Below are positions 20,268 through 30,300 of a stretch of 64,000 nucleotides of DNA, in pieces (position 1 is the stretch's first letter; each line of letters begins with the position of its first letter). The position numbers and the translations under genes are program-made. The notes beneath the pieces are model-generated. The model was not told the origin of the DNA. It made no database searches and saw nothing but the letters and a program-made list of their open reading frames with translations. Where the stretch lies: positions 2,540,001 to 2,604,000 of the forward strand of contig NZ_SHKL01000001.1 of the NCBI RefSeq assembly GCF_004217185.1. The letters are read 5' to 3'. The DNA is from Pseudonocardia sediminis (GTDB taxonomy: Bacteria > Actinomycetota > Actinomycetes > Mycobacteriales > Pseudonocardiaceae).

Positions 20268-21191
20268 ATGGACCCGACGCGGCCCGCCGCACCGGCGGAC
20301 ACCGACGGCTCCGAACACGCCGCCGTCGGGCCGATCACAGGCGGTGAGGCCGGCGGTGAGCGGTCCGGACCGGGGAGAGGAAAACACCGTTTGAGCGTCC
20401 CCGAGCCCGCCCCGCTGACCAGCCACGGCCCCGCGCGCGTGATCGCCGTCGCGAACCAGAAGGGTGGCGTCGGCAAGACGACGTCGACGATCAACCTGGG
20501 TGCCGCCCTGGCCGAGTACGGCCGCCGGGTGCTCCTGGTGGACTTCGACCCGCAGGGCGCGCTCTCGGTCGGGCTCGGCGTGCAGGCCCACGAGCTGGAC
20601 TCGACGATCTACAACCTGCTGATGGAGAAGGGCGTCGAGGCCGACGACGTCATCCGCGAGACCACCGTCGAGGGCATGGACCTGCTGCCCAGCAACATCG
20701 ACCTGTCCGCCGCGGAGGTCCAGCTCGTCACCGAGGTCGGACGCGAACAGGCCCTCGGGCGGGCGCTCAAGCGCGTGCTCAGCGACTACGACGTCATCCT
20801 CATCGACTGCCAGCCCTCGCTCGGCCTGCTCACAATCAACGCCCTGGCCTGCGCGGACGCCGTGCTGATCCCCCTGGCGTGCGAGTTCTTCAGTCTGCGC
20901 GGGGTGGCGCTGCTGATGGACACGATCGACAAGGTCCAGGACCGGCTCAACCCCGACCTCAAGCTCCTCGGCATCCTGGCCACGATGTTCGACCAGCGGA
21001 CGCTGCACACCAAGGAGGTGCACGACCGCGTCGTCGAGGCGTTCGGTGACCTGGTGTTCGAGGCCGTGATCAACCGGACGATCAAGTTCCCGGAGACGAC
21101 CGTCGCCGGGGAGCCGATCACGACCTGGGCGCCGACCTCCGGTGGCGCGGAGGCCTACCGGATGCTGGCCCGCGAGGTCATCGCCCGGTGA
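20268..21191 (+). CDS. ParA/Soj-type ATPase (Rv1708-like)
   Basis: 307 residues. A 50-residue charged N-terminal extension precedes the deviant Walker A NQKGGVGKTTS (about 63-73). DFDPQGALSVGLG and LIDCQPSLGLLTINAL are the A' and Walker B regions. This is not the oriC parAB locus: no parB or parS is adjacent. Its conserved place before scpAB suggests a chromosome organisation role. GTG of scpA overlaps the stop. Confidence 0.92.
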   Translation: MDPTRPAAPADTDGSEHAAVGPITGGEAGGERSGPGRGKHRLSVPEPAPLTSHGPARVIAVANQKGGVGKTTSTINLGAALAEYGRRVLLVDFDPQGALSVGLGVQAHELDSTIYNLLMEKGVEADDVIRETTVEGMDLLPSNIDLSAAEVQLVTEVGREQALGRALKRVLSDYDVILIDCQPSLGLLTINALACADAVLIPLACEFFSLRGVALLMDTIDKVQDRLNPDLKLLGILATMFDQRTLHTKEVHDRVVEAFGDLVFEAVINRTIKFPETTVAGEPITTWAPTSGGAEAYRMLAREVIAR

Positions 21192-22048
21192 CGCTGCTCG
21201 CCGACGGCCCGGGGGGACCCGAGAGCCTCGACGACGCCGACGTCGCGTCGCCGAAGGCCCGCCGTTTCACCGTGCGGCTGGTCAACTTCGAGGGCCCGTT
21301 CGACCTGCTGCTGCAGCTGATCGGCAAGCACGAGCTCGACCTCACCGAGATGGCGCTGCACAAGGTCACCGACGACTTCATCGCCCACCTCACGGCCCTC
21401 GGTGACGACGCCGACCTCGACGAGACGACCGAGTTCCTGGTCGTCGCCGCGACCCTGCTCGACCTCAAGGCCGCCCGCCTGGTGCCCGGCGCGGACGTCG
21501 AGGACGAGGAGGACCTCGCGCTGCTCGAGGCCCGTGACCTTCTCTTCGCCCGGCTGCTGCAGTACCGCGCCTACAAGGAGGCCGCGAAGCTGTTCGTGGA
21601 GCTCGAGGCCGGGGCGATGCGCCGCTTCCCGCGCTCGGTCGCCCTCGAGGACCGCTACGCGGAGCTGCTGCCCGAGGTGCTGCTCGGGATGGACGCGCAG
21701 GCGTTCGCCGAGCTCGCCGCCACGGTGTTCCGGCCGAAGCCGCCGGAGACGGTCGGCCTCGACCACCTGCACGGGCCGACCGTGTCGGTGCCCGAGCACA
21801 CCCAGATCCTGCGCGAGCGTCTCGCCGAGCTGGGGCAGGCCACGTTCGCGAGGCTGACGGCCGACTGCGTGGCGCCGATCGAGGTGATCGCCCGGTTCAT
21901 GGGGCTGCTCGAGCTCTACCGGGAGCGCAGCGTCGCCCTGGACCAGCCGGAGCCCTTCGGTGAGCTGATGGTCACCTGGACCGCCGACCGTGACGACGAC
22001 CCGGTCGCCGAGGCCGTCGCCGACGAGGAGTCCGCCGAGGATGACTGA
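21188..22048 (+). CDS. scpA: Segregation and condensation protein A (kleisin)
   Basis: 286 residues. The kleisin N-terminus FTVRLVNFEGPFDLLLQLIG and the long helical middle TEFLVVAATLLDLKAARLVP are typical; the C-terminal winged helix includes VIARFMGLLELYRE. It bridges SMC heads with ScpB in the condensin complex. It overlaps parA by 4 bases and scpB by 8 bases, so the three are translationally coupled. Confidence 0.95.
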   Translation: MTLLADGPGGPESLDDADVASPKARRFTVRLVNFEGPFDLLLQLIGKHELDLTEMALHKVTDDFIAHLTALGDDADLDETTEFLVVAATLLDLKAARLVPGADVEDEEDLALLEARDLLFARLLQYRAYKEAAKLFVELEAGAMRRFPRSVALEDRYAELLPEVLLGMDAQAFAELAATVFRPKPPETVGLDHLHGPTVSVPEHTQILRERLAELGQATFARLTADCVAPIEVIARFMGLLELYRERSVALDQPEPFGELMVTWTADRDDDPVAEAVADEESAEDD

Positions 22049-22967
22049 CCCGTCCCAGGGCGGGGGACACCCCGAGTTCACCGACCTGGACCGGCTGATC
22101 GGCCGGACGGTCCCGCGCAGCCCGCACGCCCAGGTCCCGGCCCCGGTTCCCGAGGATTCGGCTCCCGAGAAAACGGCCCCCGAGGAACCGGCCCCGGAGC
22201 CCGAGGCCGAGCCGCCCGCCGTCGACGGGCCGGATGTCGACCCCGAGCCGGAGTCCGAGCCCGGGCCGGAGTCCGTCGCCGCACCCCGTACCGGTCCGGA
22301 CGTCACCGCTGAGCCCGATGCCGCCGGGGTGGTCGCCGGCACCGAGCTCCCCGACGGGACCGCCCCGCCGTCCGCGGAGACGGCCGAGATCGAGCTCCCC
22401 GACGTCGAGGACCTCGGCGAGGAGCTGGAGTCCGACGACGCGTTCGAGGCGGCGCTGGAGGCGTTGTTGCTGGTCGTGGACGCGCCGGTGGACGAGGTCG
22501 CGCTCGCGAACGCGCTCGGCCAGCCCGCGGCCCGCGTCAAGGCCGCTCTGCCGCGGATGGCCGGTGCCTACACCGCGGACGGCCGAGGGATCGACCTGCG
22601 CCGCTCGGGGGAGGGCTGGCGGTTCTACACCCGCGAGACCTACGCCCCCTACGTCGAGCGGATGCTGCTCGACGGTCAGCGCGCCCGCCTGACGAGGGCC
22701 GCCCTGGAGACCCTCGCCGTCGTCGCCTACCGCCAGCCGGTGACCCGCGCGCGGGTGTCCGCGGTCCGCGGCGTGAACTGCGACGGGGTGCTCCGGACGC
22801 TGCTCACACGCGGCTTGGTGGAGGAGGCCGGAACCGACGATCAGACGCAGGGGACACTGTTCCGGACGACCGAGCTGTTCCTGGAGCGCCTCGGCCTGTC
22901 GTCGGTGCAGGAACTGCCGCCGCTGGCGCCGCTGCTGCCCGACATCGACGCGATCGACGACATGTGA
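22041..22967 (+). CDS. scpB: Segregation and condensation protein B
   Basis: 308 residues, longer than the usual 180-240. Residues about 1-130 are an acidic Pro/Glu/Ala extension. The two winged helices follow: EAALEALLLVVDAPVDEVAL and LTRAALETLAVVAYRQPVTR with RVSAVRGVNCDGVLRTLLTR. It binds the ScpA C-terminus. The start ATG 22041 lies inside scpA, and rluB follows after 9 bases. Confidence 0.94.
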   Translation: MTDPSQGGGHPEFTDLDRLIGRTVPRSPHAQVPAPVPEDSAPEKTAPEEPAPEPEAEPPAVDGPDVDPEPESEPGPESVAAPRTGPDVTAEPDAAGVVAGTELPDGTAPPSAETAEIELPDVEDLGEELESDDAFEAALEALLLVVDAPVDEVALANALGQPAARVKAALPRMAGAYTADGRGIDLRRSGEGWRFYTRETYAPYVERMLLDGQRARLTRAALETLAVVAYRQPVTRARVSAVRGVNCDGVLRTLLTRGLVEEAGTDDQTQGTLFRTTELFLERLGLSSVQELPPLAPLLPDIDAIDDM

Positions 22968-22976
22968 TGAGAGACG

Positions 22977-23747
22977 ATGAGTGAGCGCAAGGCCCGCGAG
23001 GTCACAGAGGGCGTCCGGCTGCAGAAGGTGCTGTCGCAGGCGGGCGTGGCCTCGCGCCGCGCGGCCGAGGAGCTGATCGCCGCCGGCCGGGTCTCGGTGG
23101 ACGGCGAGGTCGTCCGGGAGATGGGCCGCCGGGTCGACCCGGACACGGCGATCCTGCACGTCGACGGCTCGCGGATCGTGCTCCGCGACGACCAGGTCTA
23201 CCTGGCGCTGAACAAGCCCCGCGGGATGCTGTCGACGATGTCCGACGAGAACGGCCGCGAGTGCGTGGGCGACCTGCTCCTGGACCGGGTCGAGATCATG
23301 AACCAGGCCCAGCGGCTGTTCCACGTCGGGCGTCTCGACGCCGACACCGAGGGACTGCTCCTGCTGACCAACGACGGCGAGCTCGGGCACCGGCTGATGC
23401 ACCCGTCGTACGAGGTCACCAAGACCTACGTCGCGGAGATCATCGGCCAGCCCGCCCGGGACGTCGGCAAGCGCCTGCGTGACGGGATCGACCTCGAGGA
23501 CGGTGCCGTCACCGTGCACTCGTTCAAGCTGGTCGACTCGCTGCCGGGCCGGTCGATGGTGGAGCTGGTGCTGCACGAGGGCCGCAAGCACGTCGTGCGC
23601 CGTCTGCTCGACGAGGTCGGGCACCCGGTGCAGCGGCTGATCCGGACCGCGGTCGGCGACGTCCAGCTCGGCAGCCAGCGGCCGGGCAAGCTGCGACCGC
23701 TGAACAAGACCGAGGTCGGCGCGCTCTACAAGGCCGTCGGGCTGTAG
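22977..23747 (+). CDS. rluB: 23S rRNA pseudouridine synthase, RluB/RsuA family
   Basis: 256 residues. N-terminal S4 domain (VRLQKVLSQAGVASRRAAEE), then the RluB/RsuA catalytic core with GRLDADTEGLLLLTNDGEL carrying the catalytic Asp, and ALNKPRGMLSTMSD. By family it modifies 23S rRNA near position 2605 (E. coli numbering). It is the last gene of the parA-scp operon, followed by a hairpin. Confidence 0.93.
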   Translation: MSERKAREVTEGVRLQKVLSQAGVASRRAAEELIAAGRVSVDGEVVREMGRRVDPDTAILHVDGSRIVLRDDQVYLALNKPRGMLSTMSDENGRECVGDLLLDRVEIMNQAQRLFHVGRLDADTEGLLLLTNDGELGHRLMHPSYEVTKTYVAEIIGQPARDVGKRLRDGIDLEDGAVTVHSFKLVDSLPGRSMVELVLHEGRKHVVRRLLDEVGHPVQRLIRTAVGDVQLGSQRPGKLRPLNKTEVGALYKAVGL

Positions 23748-23752
23748 AGGGG

Positions 23753-23775
23753 CCGGGCCCGCACCGCGGGTCCGG
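23753..23775 (+). terminator. Hairpin after rluB (possible terminator without T run)
   Basis: CCGGGCCCGC and GCGGGTCCGG pair around a 3-base loop with one G-T. No T run follows, as is common for high-GC actinobacteria. It sits directly upstream of the aroH -10 box. Confidence 0.5.
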
Positions 23776-23794
23776 ATCTCCTACGCTGCCGGTC

Positions 23795-24157
23795 ATGGCC
23801 GTACGAGCGCTGCGCGGCGCGACCCAGGTCGACGCCGACGACCGGCAGGAGATCCTCGACCGTTCCGCGGAGCTGGTCACGGCCGTGCTCGAGCGCAACG
23901 AGCTCGTCTCCGACGACATCATCTCGATCTGGTTCACCGCGACCCAGGACCTGACCGCGGAGTTCCCCGCCTACGCCGCACGGTTGCTCGGCCTGACCGA
24001 CGTGCCGCTGATGTGTGCGACCGAGATGGCCGTGCCGGGCGCGATGCCGCGGGTGCTGCGGTTGCTCGCGCACGTCGACACCCAGCGGACCCGGTCCGAG
24101 CTGCGTCACGTCTACCTGCACGGCGCCGCGGCGCTGCGGACCGACCTGCCCCAGTAG
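23795..24157 (+). CDS. aroH: Chorismate mutase, AroH class
   Basis: 120 residues, the size of monofunctional AroH trimer subunits. RALRGATQVD carries the conserved Arg, VPLMCATEMAVPGAM the active-site strand, and RHVYLHGAAALRTDL the C-terminal motif. It converts chorismate to prephenate for Phe/Tyr synthesis. TACGCT (23782-23787) ends 7 bases before ATG, suggesting a leaderless message. Confidence 0.93.
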   Translation: MAVRALRGATQVDADDRQEILDRSAELVTAVLERNELVSDDIISIWFTATQDLTAEFPAYAARLLGLTDVPLMCATEMAVPGAMPRVLRLLAHVDTQRTRSELRHVYLHGAAALRTDLPQ

Positions 24158-24267
24158 CCCGCCCACCCGGGCGCGGGACGGAAGTCCCTACCGGCGACAA
24201 TGGACGGGTGCGTGCCCTCCGAGGGCGCGCCGCGGACGACGGTCGTGGGGCCGGAGAGGTGGTTGGT

Positions 24268-24966
24268 GTGGCCTTGCGGGGCGTCGTCGCGATGGACGGG
24301 CCGTCCGGGACCGGGAAGTCGACGGTCTCGCGCCGCTTGGCGCAGGCCTGCGGCGCGGCCTATCTGGACACCGGGGCGATGTACCGGGCCGCCACCCTGG
24401 CCGTCCTGCGGGCGGACCTCGACGAGAGCGCGTCGGAGGAGGAGATGACCGCCGTCGCGACCGGGCGGGACCTCGTCTCCGGCACCGACCCGGCGGGCCC
24501 GACCATCACCCTCGACGGCTCCGACGTCAGCGCCGAGATCCGCGGCCCGGAGGTGACCGGGCTGGTCAGCGCCGTGTCCGCGCTGCCCGCCGTGCGTGCG
24601 GAGATGGTGGCCAAGCAGCACGAGCTGATCGCCGACGCGGTGAACGGCGGCGGCGGGATCGTCGTCGAGGGCCGCGACATCGGTACCGTGGTGGTGCCGG
24701 ACGCTCCGCTGAAGGTCTACCTGACGGCGTCGCCGGCGGTCCGTGCCGCACGGCGGGGACGTCAGGACGCGCGGGCCGGTCGCGAGGCCGACCTGCACGT
24801 GACGCTGAGCGACGTGGAGCGCCGGGATCGGCTCGACTCCAGCCGCCGGATCTCCCCGCTCTACGCGGCGGCCGACGCGCTGGTGCTCGACACGGACAAC
24901 CTCAGCGCGGACGACGTCCTGGCCCGGTTGCGCGCGCTGGTCGCGGATCGGGGGCTGGAGGGGTGA
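24268..24966 (+). CDS. cmk: Cytidylate kinase
   Basis: 232 residues from GTG 24268, chosen because GGAGAGG lies 8 bases upstream and the family begins just before VVAMDGPSGTGKST (P-loop). GAAYLDTGAMYRA and VVEGRDIGTVVVPDAPLKVYL are the NMP-binding and core motifs. It phosphorylates CMP and dCMP. Upstream GTGs at 24259 and 24208 would only add a non-conserved tail. The stop overlaps the plsC start. Confidence 0.93.
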   Translation: MALRGVVAMDGPSGTGKSTVSRRLAQACGAAYLDTGAMYRAATLAVLRADLDESASEEEMTAVATGRDLVSGTDPAGPTITLDGSDVSAEIRGPEVTGLVSAVSALPAVRAEMVAKQHELIADAVNGGGGIVVEGRDIGTVVVPDAPLKVYLTASPAVRAARRGRQDARAGREADLHVTLSDVERRDRLDSSRRISPLYAAADALVLDTDNLSADDVLARLRALVADRGLEG

Positions 24967-25673
24967 GTTCCACCGGCTCCTCCTTGTCCGGAAAGAACCA
25001 AGGGGCCGGGAACGACCTGCCTGCGGGCACACTGGGCTGGATGCACGACCTGGCCCGCTGGATCGGGACATGGTGCTTCACCCCGGTCCTGCGGGTGCGG
25101 GTGCACCACCGGGACCGCATCCCGGCCTCCGGGCCGGTGGTGCTGGTGGCCAACCACAGCGCGTTCGTGGACGGGCCGCTGTTGCTGGGACTGATCGGGC
25201 GCCGCGTGGTGTTCCTGGTGAAGCAGGAGATGTTCCGCGGACCGCTCAAGGTGGTGCTGCCGTGGATCGGGCAGCTGCCGGTGCGTCGCGGTGCACCGGA
25301 CCGGCGGCCGCTCATGGCGGCACTGGACGTGCTGCGCGGCGGTGGGATGGTCGCGGTGTTCCCGGAGGGGACCCGCGGCGGTGGCGAGGTGGCCGCGGCG
25401 CAGCAGGGCGCGGCGTGGCTGGCCCGAACCGGTGGGGCGCCGATGCTGCCGGTCGTGTGCCGGGGCACACGGCGACCGGAGGGATCGGGGCGGCGTTTCC
25501 GCCCCCGGGTGGATGTATTGGTGGGACGAGCGCTGCCGGCGCCGCAGGGTCGGGGACGAACCGACCTGGCCGCGGCGACCGAGCAGGTACGCGACGCACT
25601 CTCCGCGCTGGTCGCGGAGTTGGACGAGATGAGAGGCCGGGGCGAACCCGGCCGGGACGCGAGTGAGACGTGA
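24963..25673 (+). CDS. plsC: 1-acylglycerol-3-phosphate O-acyltransferase-like (PlsC family)
   Basis: 236 residues. HX4D acyltransferase motif NHSAFVDG (H65, D70), [11 protein letters not shown], and [10 protein letters not shown] near residue 134 for substrate binding. Expected at the membrane in phospholipid synthesis. GTG 24963 overlaps the cmk stop; an alternative ATG at 25041 would remove 26 residues before the domain. The cmk-plsC-der order is common in actinobacteria. Confidence 0.88.
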   Translation: MSSTGSSLSGKNQGAGNDLPAGTLGWMHDLARWIGTWCFTPVLRVRVHHRDRIPASGPVVLVANHSAFVDGPLLLGLIGRRVVFLVKQEMFRGPLKVVLPWIGQLPVRRGAPDRRPLMAALDVLRGGGMVAVFPEGTRGGGEVAAAQQGAAWLARTGGAPMLPVVCRGTRRPEGSGRRFRPRVDVLVGRALPAPQGRGRTDLAAATEQVRDALSALVAELDEMRGRGEPGRDASET

Positions 25674-27136
25674 GCAGTACAGAAGAAGCGGGTGTGAGCC
25701 TCGGCAACGAGGAACGCGCCGAGATGGACCGGCTGGGCCTGGACCCCGCCGAGTTCGTCGCCACCGACGAGGACGGTCTGCCGATCGCCGGGCTGGACCC
25801 GGACGAGGTGCTGGCCACCCCGACCCTGGCCGTCGTCGGACGGCCCAACGTGGGCAAGTCGACTCTGGTCAACCGCCTGCTGGGGCGCCGGGAGGCGGTC
25901 GTGCAGGACATCCCGGGGGTCACCCGGGACCGGATCGTCTACGACGCGTTGTGGAACGGGCGCCGGTTCAAGCTGATGGACACCGGCGGCTGGGAGCCCG
26001 ACGCGACGGGTCTGCAGGGCGTCGTCGCGGCCCAGGCCGAGACGGCGATGCGCACCGCGGACGCGGTCATGCTCGTGGTCGACGCCTCGGTCGGGGCGAC
26101 CACCACCGACGAGGCCGCCGCCCGCGTGCTGCGCCGCGCCGACGTCCCGGTGATGCTCTGCGCGACGAAGGTCGACGACGACCGCCTGGTCTCCGACACC
26201 GCGTCGTTGTGGCGCCTCGGGCTGGGGGAGCCGCACGCGGTCAGCGGCCTGCACGGCCGCGGCTCCGGTGACCTGCTCGACGCGATGCTCGAGATCCTGC
26301 CCGAGACCCCGCGCGAGGACTTCGGCGCCGGAGCCGGCGGCCCGCGCCGGGTGGCGCTGGTCGGCAAGCCGAACGTCGGCAAGTCCAGCCTGCTCAACAA
26401 GGTCGCCGGGGAGAACCGCTCGGTCGTGCACGACGTCGCCGGCACCACCGTCGACCCGGTCGACTCGCTGGTGGACCTCGACGGCGACATCTGGCGATTC
26501 GTCGACACCGCCGGCCTGCGCAAGCGGGTCAAGATGGCCAGCGGCATGGAGTACTACGCCAGCCTGCGGACGTCGTCGGCGATCGAGGCCGCCGAGGTGG
26601 CCCTGGTGCTGATCGACGCCAGCGAGCCGATCGCCGAGCAGGACCAGCGGGTGCTCACCATGGTCTCCGAGGCCGGTCGTGCCCTGGTGATCCTGTTCAA
26701 CAAGTGGGACCTGGTCGACGAGGACCGCCGCCACGAGCTCACCCGCGAGCTCGAGCGCGACCTGATCAGCGTCCGGTGGGCGGAGCGGGTGAACGTCTCC
26801 GCGCTGACCGGCCGGTCGACGGCCCGGATCGCGCCGGCCCTGCGCAGGGCTCTGGAGTCCTGGGACACCCGGATCCCGACCGGGCGCCTGAACTCCTGGA
26901 TCTCCGACCTGGTCGCCGCGAAGCCGCCGCCCGTGCGCAGCGGCAAGCAGCCGAAGATCCTCTTCGCGACCCAGGCCCAGACCCGGCCGCCGACCTTCGT
27001 GCTGTTCGCCTCGGGGTTCCTCGAGCCGGGCTACCGCCGGTTCATCGAGCGCCGCTTGCGCGAGGACTTCGGGTTCGCCGGGTCGCCGATCCGGCTCTCG
27101 GTGCGGATCCGCGAGAAGCGTCCGCGCAAGAAGTGA
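25670..27136 (+). CDS. der: Ribosome biogenesis GTPase Der (EngA)
   Basis: 488 residues. Tandem GTPase domains: P-loop GRPNVGKS at 57-64 and GKPNVGKSS near 232, with DTGGWEPD and DTAGLRKR switch II motifs, plus NKWDLVDE as G4 of the second domain. A C-terminal KH-like domain follows ([36 protein letters not shown]). It acts in 50S subunit assembly. An acidic 50-residue N-terminal extension is typical of actinobacteria. Confidence 0.96.
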   Translation: MSSTEEAGVSLGNEERAEMDRLGLDPAEFVATDEDGLPIAGLDPDEVLATPTLAVVGRPNVGKSTLVNRLLGRREAVVQDIPGVTRDRIVYDALWNGRRFKLMDTGGWEPDATGLQGVVAAQAETAMRTADAVMLVVDASVGATTTDEAAARVLRRADVPVMLCATKVDDDRLVSDTASLWRLGLGEPHAVSGLHGRGSGDLLDAMLEILPETPREDFGAGAGGPRRVALVGKPNVGKSSLLNKVAGENRSVVHDVAGTTVDPVDSLVDLDGDIWRFVDTAGLRKRVKMASGMEYYASLRTSSAIEAAEVALVLIDASEPIAEQDQRVLTMVSEAGRALVILFNKWDLVDEDRRHELTRELERDLISVRWAERVNVSALTGRSTARIAPALRRALESWDTRIPTGRLNSWISDLVAAKPPPVRSGKQPKILFATQAQTRPPTFVLFASGFLEPGYRRFIERRLREDFGFAGSPIRLSVRIREKRPRKK

Positions 27137-28140
27137 GCACCGGAGTGGTTGACGCCGTGCTCCCGTCGGCCGAGCTGCACCTCCACCTGGAGGGCACGCT
27201 CGAGCCGTCGACGATCTTCGAGCTCGCCGAGCGCAACCGCGTGCGGCTGCCCTACGCCGACGTCGACGAGCTCGCGGCGCGCTACGACTTCGCCGACCTG
27301 CAGTCCTTCCTCGACCTGTACTACGCGAACATGGCGACGCTGCGGACCGCGCAGGACTTCGCGGACATGACCGACGCCTACCTCGCGCGGGCCGCCGTCG
27401 CGGGCGTCGTGCACGCCGAGGTGTTCGTCGACCCGCAGGCGCACACCGCCCGCGGGGTGGCGCTGGAGGAGGTCCTCGACGGGGTCGGCTCGGCCCTGGC
27501 CGCGGCGCCGTCGGTGTACGGGATCACCACCGGCCTGATCCCGTGCGTGCTGCGCGACCGCAGCGCCGCCGACGCGATGACCATGCTCGACGGGGTCCTG
27601 CGCTCCGGTGTCCCGGTGCTCGGGCTCGGCCTGGACTCCGCCGAGGTCGGGAACCCGCCGTCGGTGTTCCGCGACGTGTTCGACCGGGCCGGCGCCGAGG
27701 GCCTGCACCGGGTCGCGCACGCGGGGGAGGAGGGGCCGCCCGCGTACGTGTGGGAGGCCCTCGACCTGCTCGGCGCGGAGCGGATCGACCACGGCGTGCG
27801 CAGCCTGGAGGACGACGAGCTGGTCGCGCGCCTGGTCCGGCAGCGGACGCCGCTGACGGTGTGCCCGTTGTCGAACGTGCGCCTCCGGGTGATCGACGAC
27901 CTGGCGGATCATCCCCTGCCGGAGATGATCCGCCGCGGTCTCGTGGTCACGGTGAACTCCGACGACCCGGCCTACTTCGGCGGGTACCTCGACGACAACA
28001 TGACCGCCCTCCGGGCCGCCTGCGACATCGACGACGCCGCGGCCGAGCTGCTGGCCCGGAACTCGGTCGAGGCCTCGTTCCTGGACGGGGACCGCAAACG
28101 GGAGCTCCTGTCCCGGATCGACGCCGCCGTCACCAGCTGA
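27133..28140 (+). CDS. Adenine deaminase-like (adenosine deaminase superfamily)
   Basis: 335 residues. Metal ligands H16 and H18 lie in [28 protein letters not shown] and [12 protein letters not shown] follow, then [16 protein letters not shown] with the catalytic Asp pair. The HAGEEGPP and [10 protein letters not shown] texts are those of adenine aminohydrolases (the Pseudomonas aeruginosa PA0148 type) rather than classical adenosine deaminases, so adenine to hypoxanthine is the preferred call. GTG start overlaps the der stop. Its end overlaps the convergent P450 gene by 11 bases. Confidence 0.83.
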   Translation: MSTGVVDAVLPSAELHLHLEGTLEPSTIFELAERNRVRLPYADVDELAARYDFADLQSFLDLYYANMATLRTAQDFADMTDAYLARAAVAGVVHAEVFVDPQAHTARGVALEEVLDGVGSALAAAPSVYGITTGLIPCVLRDRSAADAMTMLDGVLRSGVPVLGLGLDSAEVGNPPSVFRDVFDRAGAEGLHRVAHAGEEGPPAYVWEALDLLGAERIDHGVRSLEDDELVARLVRQRTPLTVCPLSNVRLRVIDDLADHPLPEMIRRGLVVTVNSDDPAYFGGYLDDNMTALRAACDIDDAAAELLARNSVEASFLDGDRKRELLSRIDAAVTS

Positions 28141-29350
28141 CCGGCAGGCGGTTCACGCCCTGGATCGTGGTGGCGGGCCGCAGCTCGAGGTCGGCGACCG
28201 GCACGTCCAGGCGCAGGGTCGGGATCCGCTCGATCACCGCCGCGAGGACCACCTCGAGCTCCAGGCGGGCCAGGTTCTGGCCCAGGCACTGGTGCACGCC
28301 GTAGCCGAACGCGACGTGGTGACGGGCCTTGCGGCGCACGTCGAAAGTATCCGGGTCGGGGAACACCGAGCCGTCCCGGTTGGCGATCGAGTTGCTGACG
28401 ATCACGCCGTCGCCGGCGCGGATGACCTGCCCGTCGACCTCGATGTCGTCGACGGCCACCCGCCCGCCGGCGACGTCGGCGATGGCCAGGTAGCGCAGCA
28501 GCTCGTCGACCGCCCCCGGGATCAGGGACGGGTCGGCGCGCAGGGCGGCGAGCTGGTCGGGGTGCTCCAGCAGGGTGATCACGCTCAGCGTGGTCATCGA
28601 CGCCGTCGTCTCGTGCCCGGCGACGAGCAGCAGGATCGCCGACGCGACGAGCTCCGCGCGGTCGATCTCGCCGGTGGCCAGCCGCTCGGAGATCAGCGTG
28701 TCCAGCAGCCCGGTTCCGGGCTCGGCCTGCAGGGTGGTGACCAGGCCGTCCAGATAGCGGGCGAGGTCGTCGCGCGCGGCCATCGAGCCGGCCGCGTCGG
28801 TGGACTGCACCAGCCGCGTGCTCGCGTCCTGGAAGAACTCGTGGTCGGCGTAGGGCACGCCGAGCAGCTCGCAGATCACCATCGACGGCACCGGCAGGGC
28901 GAGCCCGGTGACCAGGTCCGCGGGCGGGCCGGCGGCGAGCAGGTCGTCGACGAAGCCGTGCACGATCCGTTCGACGTCGGCGCGCATGGCCTTGGTGCGC
29001 TTCACCGTGAACTCGCTGATCATCATGCGGCGCTTCGGGCCGTGCTCGGGCGGGTCCATGCTGATGAACGAGCGCGGCTGCCGGCGGAACGCCTCGGCGC
29101 GGGCCGAGGTCGCGGGGAACTCGTCTGCCGTGCGGTCGGCCGAGAGCCGCGGGTCGGCGAGCAGGGCGCGCGCGGCCTCGTGGCCGGTCACGACCCATGC
29201 CGGACGGCCGTCGAAGAGCGTGACCGGACGGATCGGACCCTCCTCGTCACGCAGGCTCCGATAGCCGTCGGGCAGCTGGTAGGGGCACGTCCGGTCGTTC
29301 GGGAAGGCCGGAGCGTCCTGGGTCTGTGGTGTCGCCACGGTGTCGGTCAT
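28130..29350 (-). CDS. Cytochrome P450 (CYP105-like)
   Basis: 406 residues, soluble. I-helix LLLVAGHETTASM, K-helix ExxR in ELLRYLAI, heme loop FGYGVHQCLGQNLA with heme-ligand C355. GGGGGA precedes ATG 29350. No ferredoxin or reductase is adjacent. The divergent TetR gene and operators O1/O2 suggest substrate-induced expression, as for detoxifying or catabolic P450s (inference). TACGCT on the minus strand at 29374-29369 is a likely -10, with O1 in the spacer. Confidence 0.93.
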   Translation of the reverse strand: MTDTVATPQTQDAPAFPNDRTCPYQLPDGYRSLRDEEGPIRPVTLFDGRPAWVVTGHEAARALLADPRLSADRTADEFPATSARAEAFRRQPRSFISMDPPEHGPKRRMMISEFTVKRTKAMRADVERIVHGFVDDLLAAGPPADLVTGLALPVPSMVICELLGVPYADHEFFQDASTRLVQSTDAAGSMAARDDLARYLDGLVTTLQAEPGTGLLDTLISERLATGEIDRAELVASAILLLVAGHETTASMTTLSVITLLEHPDQLAALRADPSLIPGAVDELLRYLAIADVAGGRVAVDDIEVDGQVIRAGDGVIVSNSIANRDGSVFPDPDTFDVRRKARHHVAFGYGVHQCLGQNLARLELEVVLAAVIERIPTLRLDVPVADLELRPATTIQGVNRLPVSW

Positions 29351-29377
29351 CGATTCCCCCGAGGGTCAAGCGTAGTT

Positions 29378-29396
29378 AAAGAACGCTGCGTTCTCT
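29378..29396. promoter_or_regulatory. TetR operator O1
   Basis: AAAGAACG-CTG-CGTTCTCT; the inner 15 bases (AGAACGC-T-GCGTTCT) are a perfect inverted repeat. It lies between the -35 and -10 positions of the P450 promoter. Confidence 0.7.
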
Positions 29397-29421
29397 AAGT
29401 TCGAGGCTAAGATGCCGGGCC

Positions 29422-29440
29422 AGAGAACGCAACGGTCTCT
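29422..29440. promoter_or_regulatory. TetR operator O2
   Basis: AGAGAACG-CAA-CGGTCTCT, with one mismatch between arms. It shares the AGAACGC half-site with O1 at 44 bases centre to centre. It lies just downstream of TAAGAT (29408-29413), a plausible -10 for the TetR gene, implying autorepression. Confidence 0.65.
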
Positions 29441-29520
29441 ACGAACATCCGGGGGTCACGCTGTCACCGAAAGCCGAGCCGGCTCTCGATCACCGCCGGG
29501 GACCTCGCCGTCGCGGCGAG

Positions 29521-30081
29521 GTGCTGGAGAACGCCGTCCTCGCGGCCGCACGCGACGAGCTCGCCGAGGTCGGGTACGCCGACCTGACCATGGAGCGGGT
29601 CGCGGCCCGGGCGCGGACCAGCAAGGCCGTCCTCTACCGCCGCTGGTCCGGGCGCGCCGAGCTGGTGGTGGACGCGTTCCGGGAGCGCGGGATCATCGAG
29701 GTCGACGCGCCGGACACCGGGGCACTGCGCACGGACGTGATCGCCCTGCTGCGTCAGATCTCGGCGAAGATGGCCACCCCGCTCGGTGGCATCCTGCGCG
29801 GTCTGCTGACCGAGATGACGCGCGATCCCGAGTTCTCCGCCCTCATCCGCGACCGGATGCACCACGTCGGGCCGGCGACCGTCATGGGTGTCCTGGAGCG
29901 CGCCGTCGAGCGGGGGGAGGTCGAGAGGTGGGTGCTCGGATCGCGCCGCGCCACGGTGGCGACCGATCTCCTGCGCAACGAGTTCCTGCTGTTCGGAGCG
30001 CCGATCGACGACGCGACCATCATCGACATCGTCGACGAGGTGTACCTCCCCCTGGTCCTGCGACCGCCCGGAGATCGATGA
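29521..30081 (+). CDS. TetR-family transcriptional regulator
   Basis: 186 residues from GTG 29521. The HTH is at about 20-45 (MERVAARARTSKAVLYRRW). The C-terminal ligand domain follows (LLRNEFLLFGAPIDDATIID). The frame stays open upstream with RRGPRRRGEVLENAVL-like text usual in this family but has no ATG, GTG or TTG, so the true start could be a rare CTG at 29461. Divergent from the P450 gene with two shared operators, so it probably represses both. Confidence 0.85.
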   Translation: MLENAVLAAARDELAEVGYADLTMERVAARARTSKAVLYRRWSGRAELVVDAFRERGIIEVDAPDTGALRTDVIALLRQISAKMATPLGGILRGLLTEMTRDPEFSALIRDRMHHVGPATVMGVLERAVERGEVERWVLGSRRATVATDLLRNEFLLFGAPIDDATIIDIVDEVYLPLVLRPPGDR

Positions 30082-30145
30082 CGAGACCGCTTGTCGGGGG
30101 CTCCGACGGCGTGGGGTAGTCTGGCGAAGCCCTTTCGGGGGTGGC

Positions 30146-30219
<74 letters not shown>

Positions 30220-30300
30220 CGGCATGTAGAACGGCTCGTTGATCCGGTAATCGCCTGGTCAGCGGGCCGTTTCGTCGTTTCCGAGGGATCATGACGCCTC

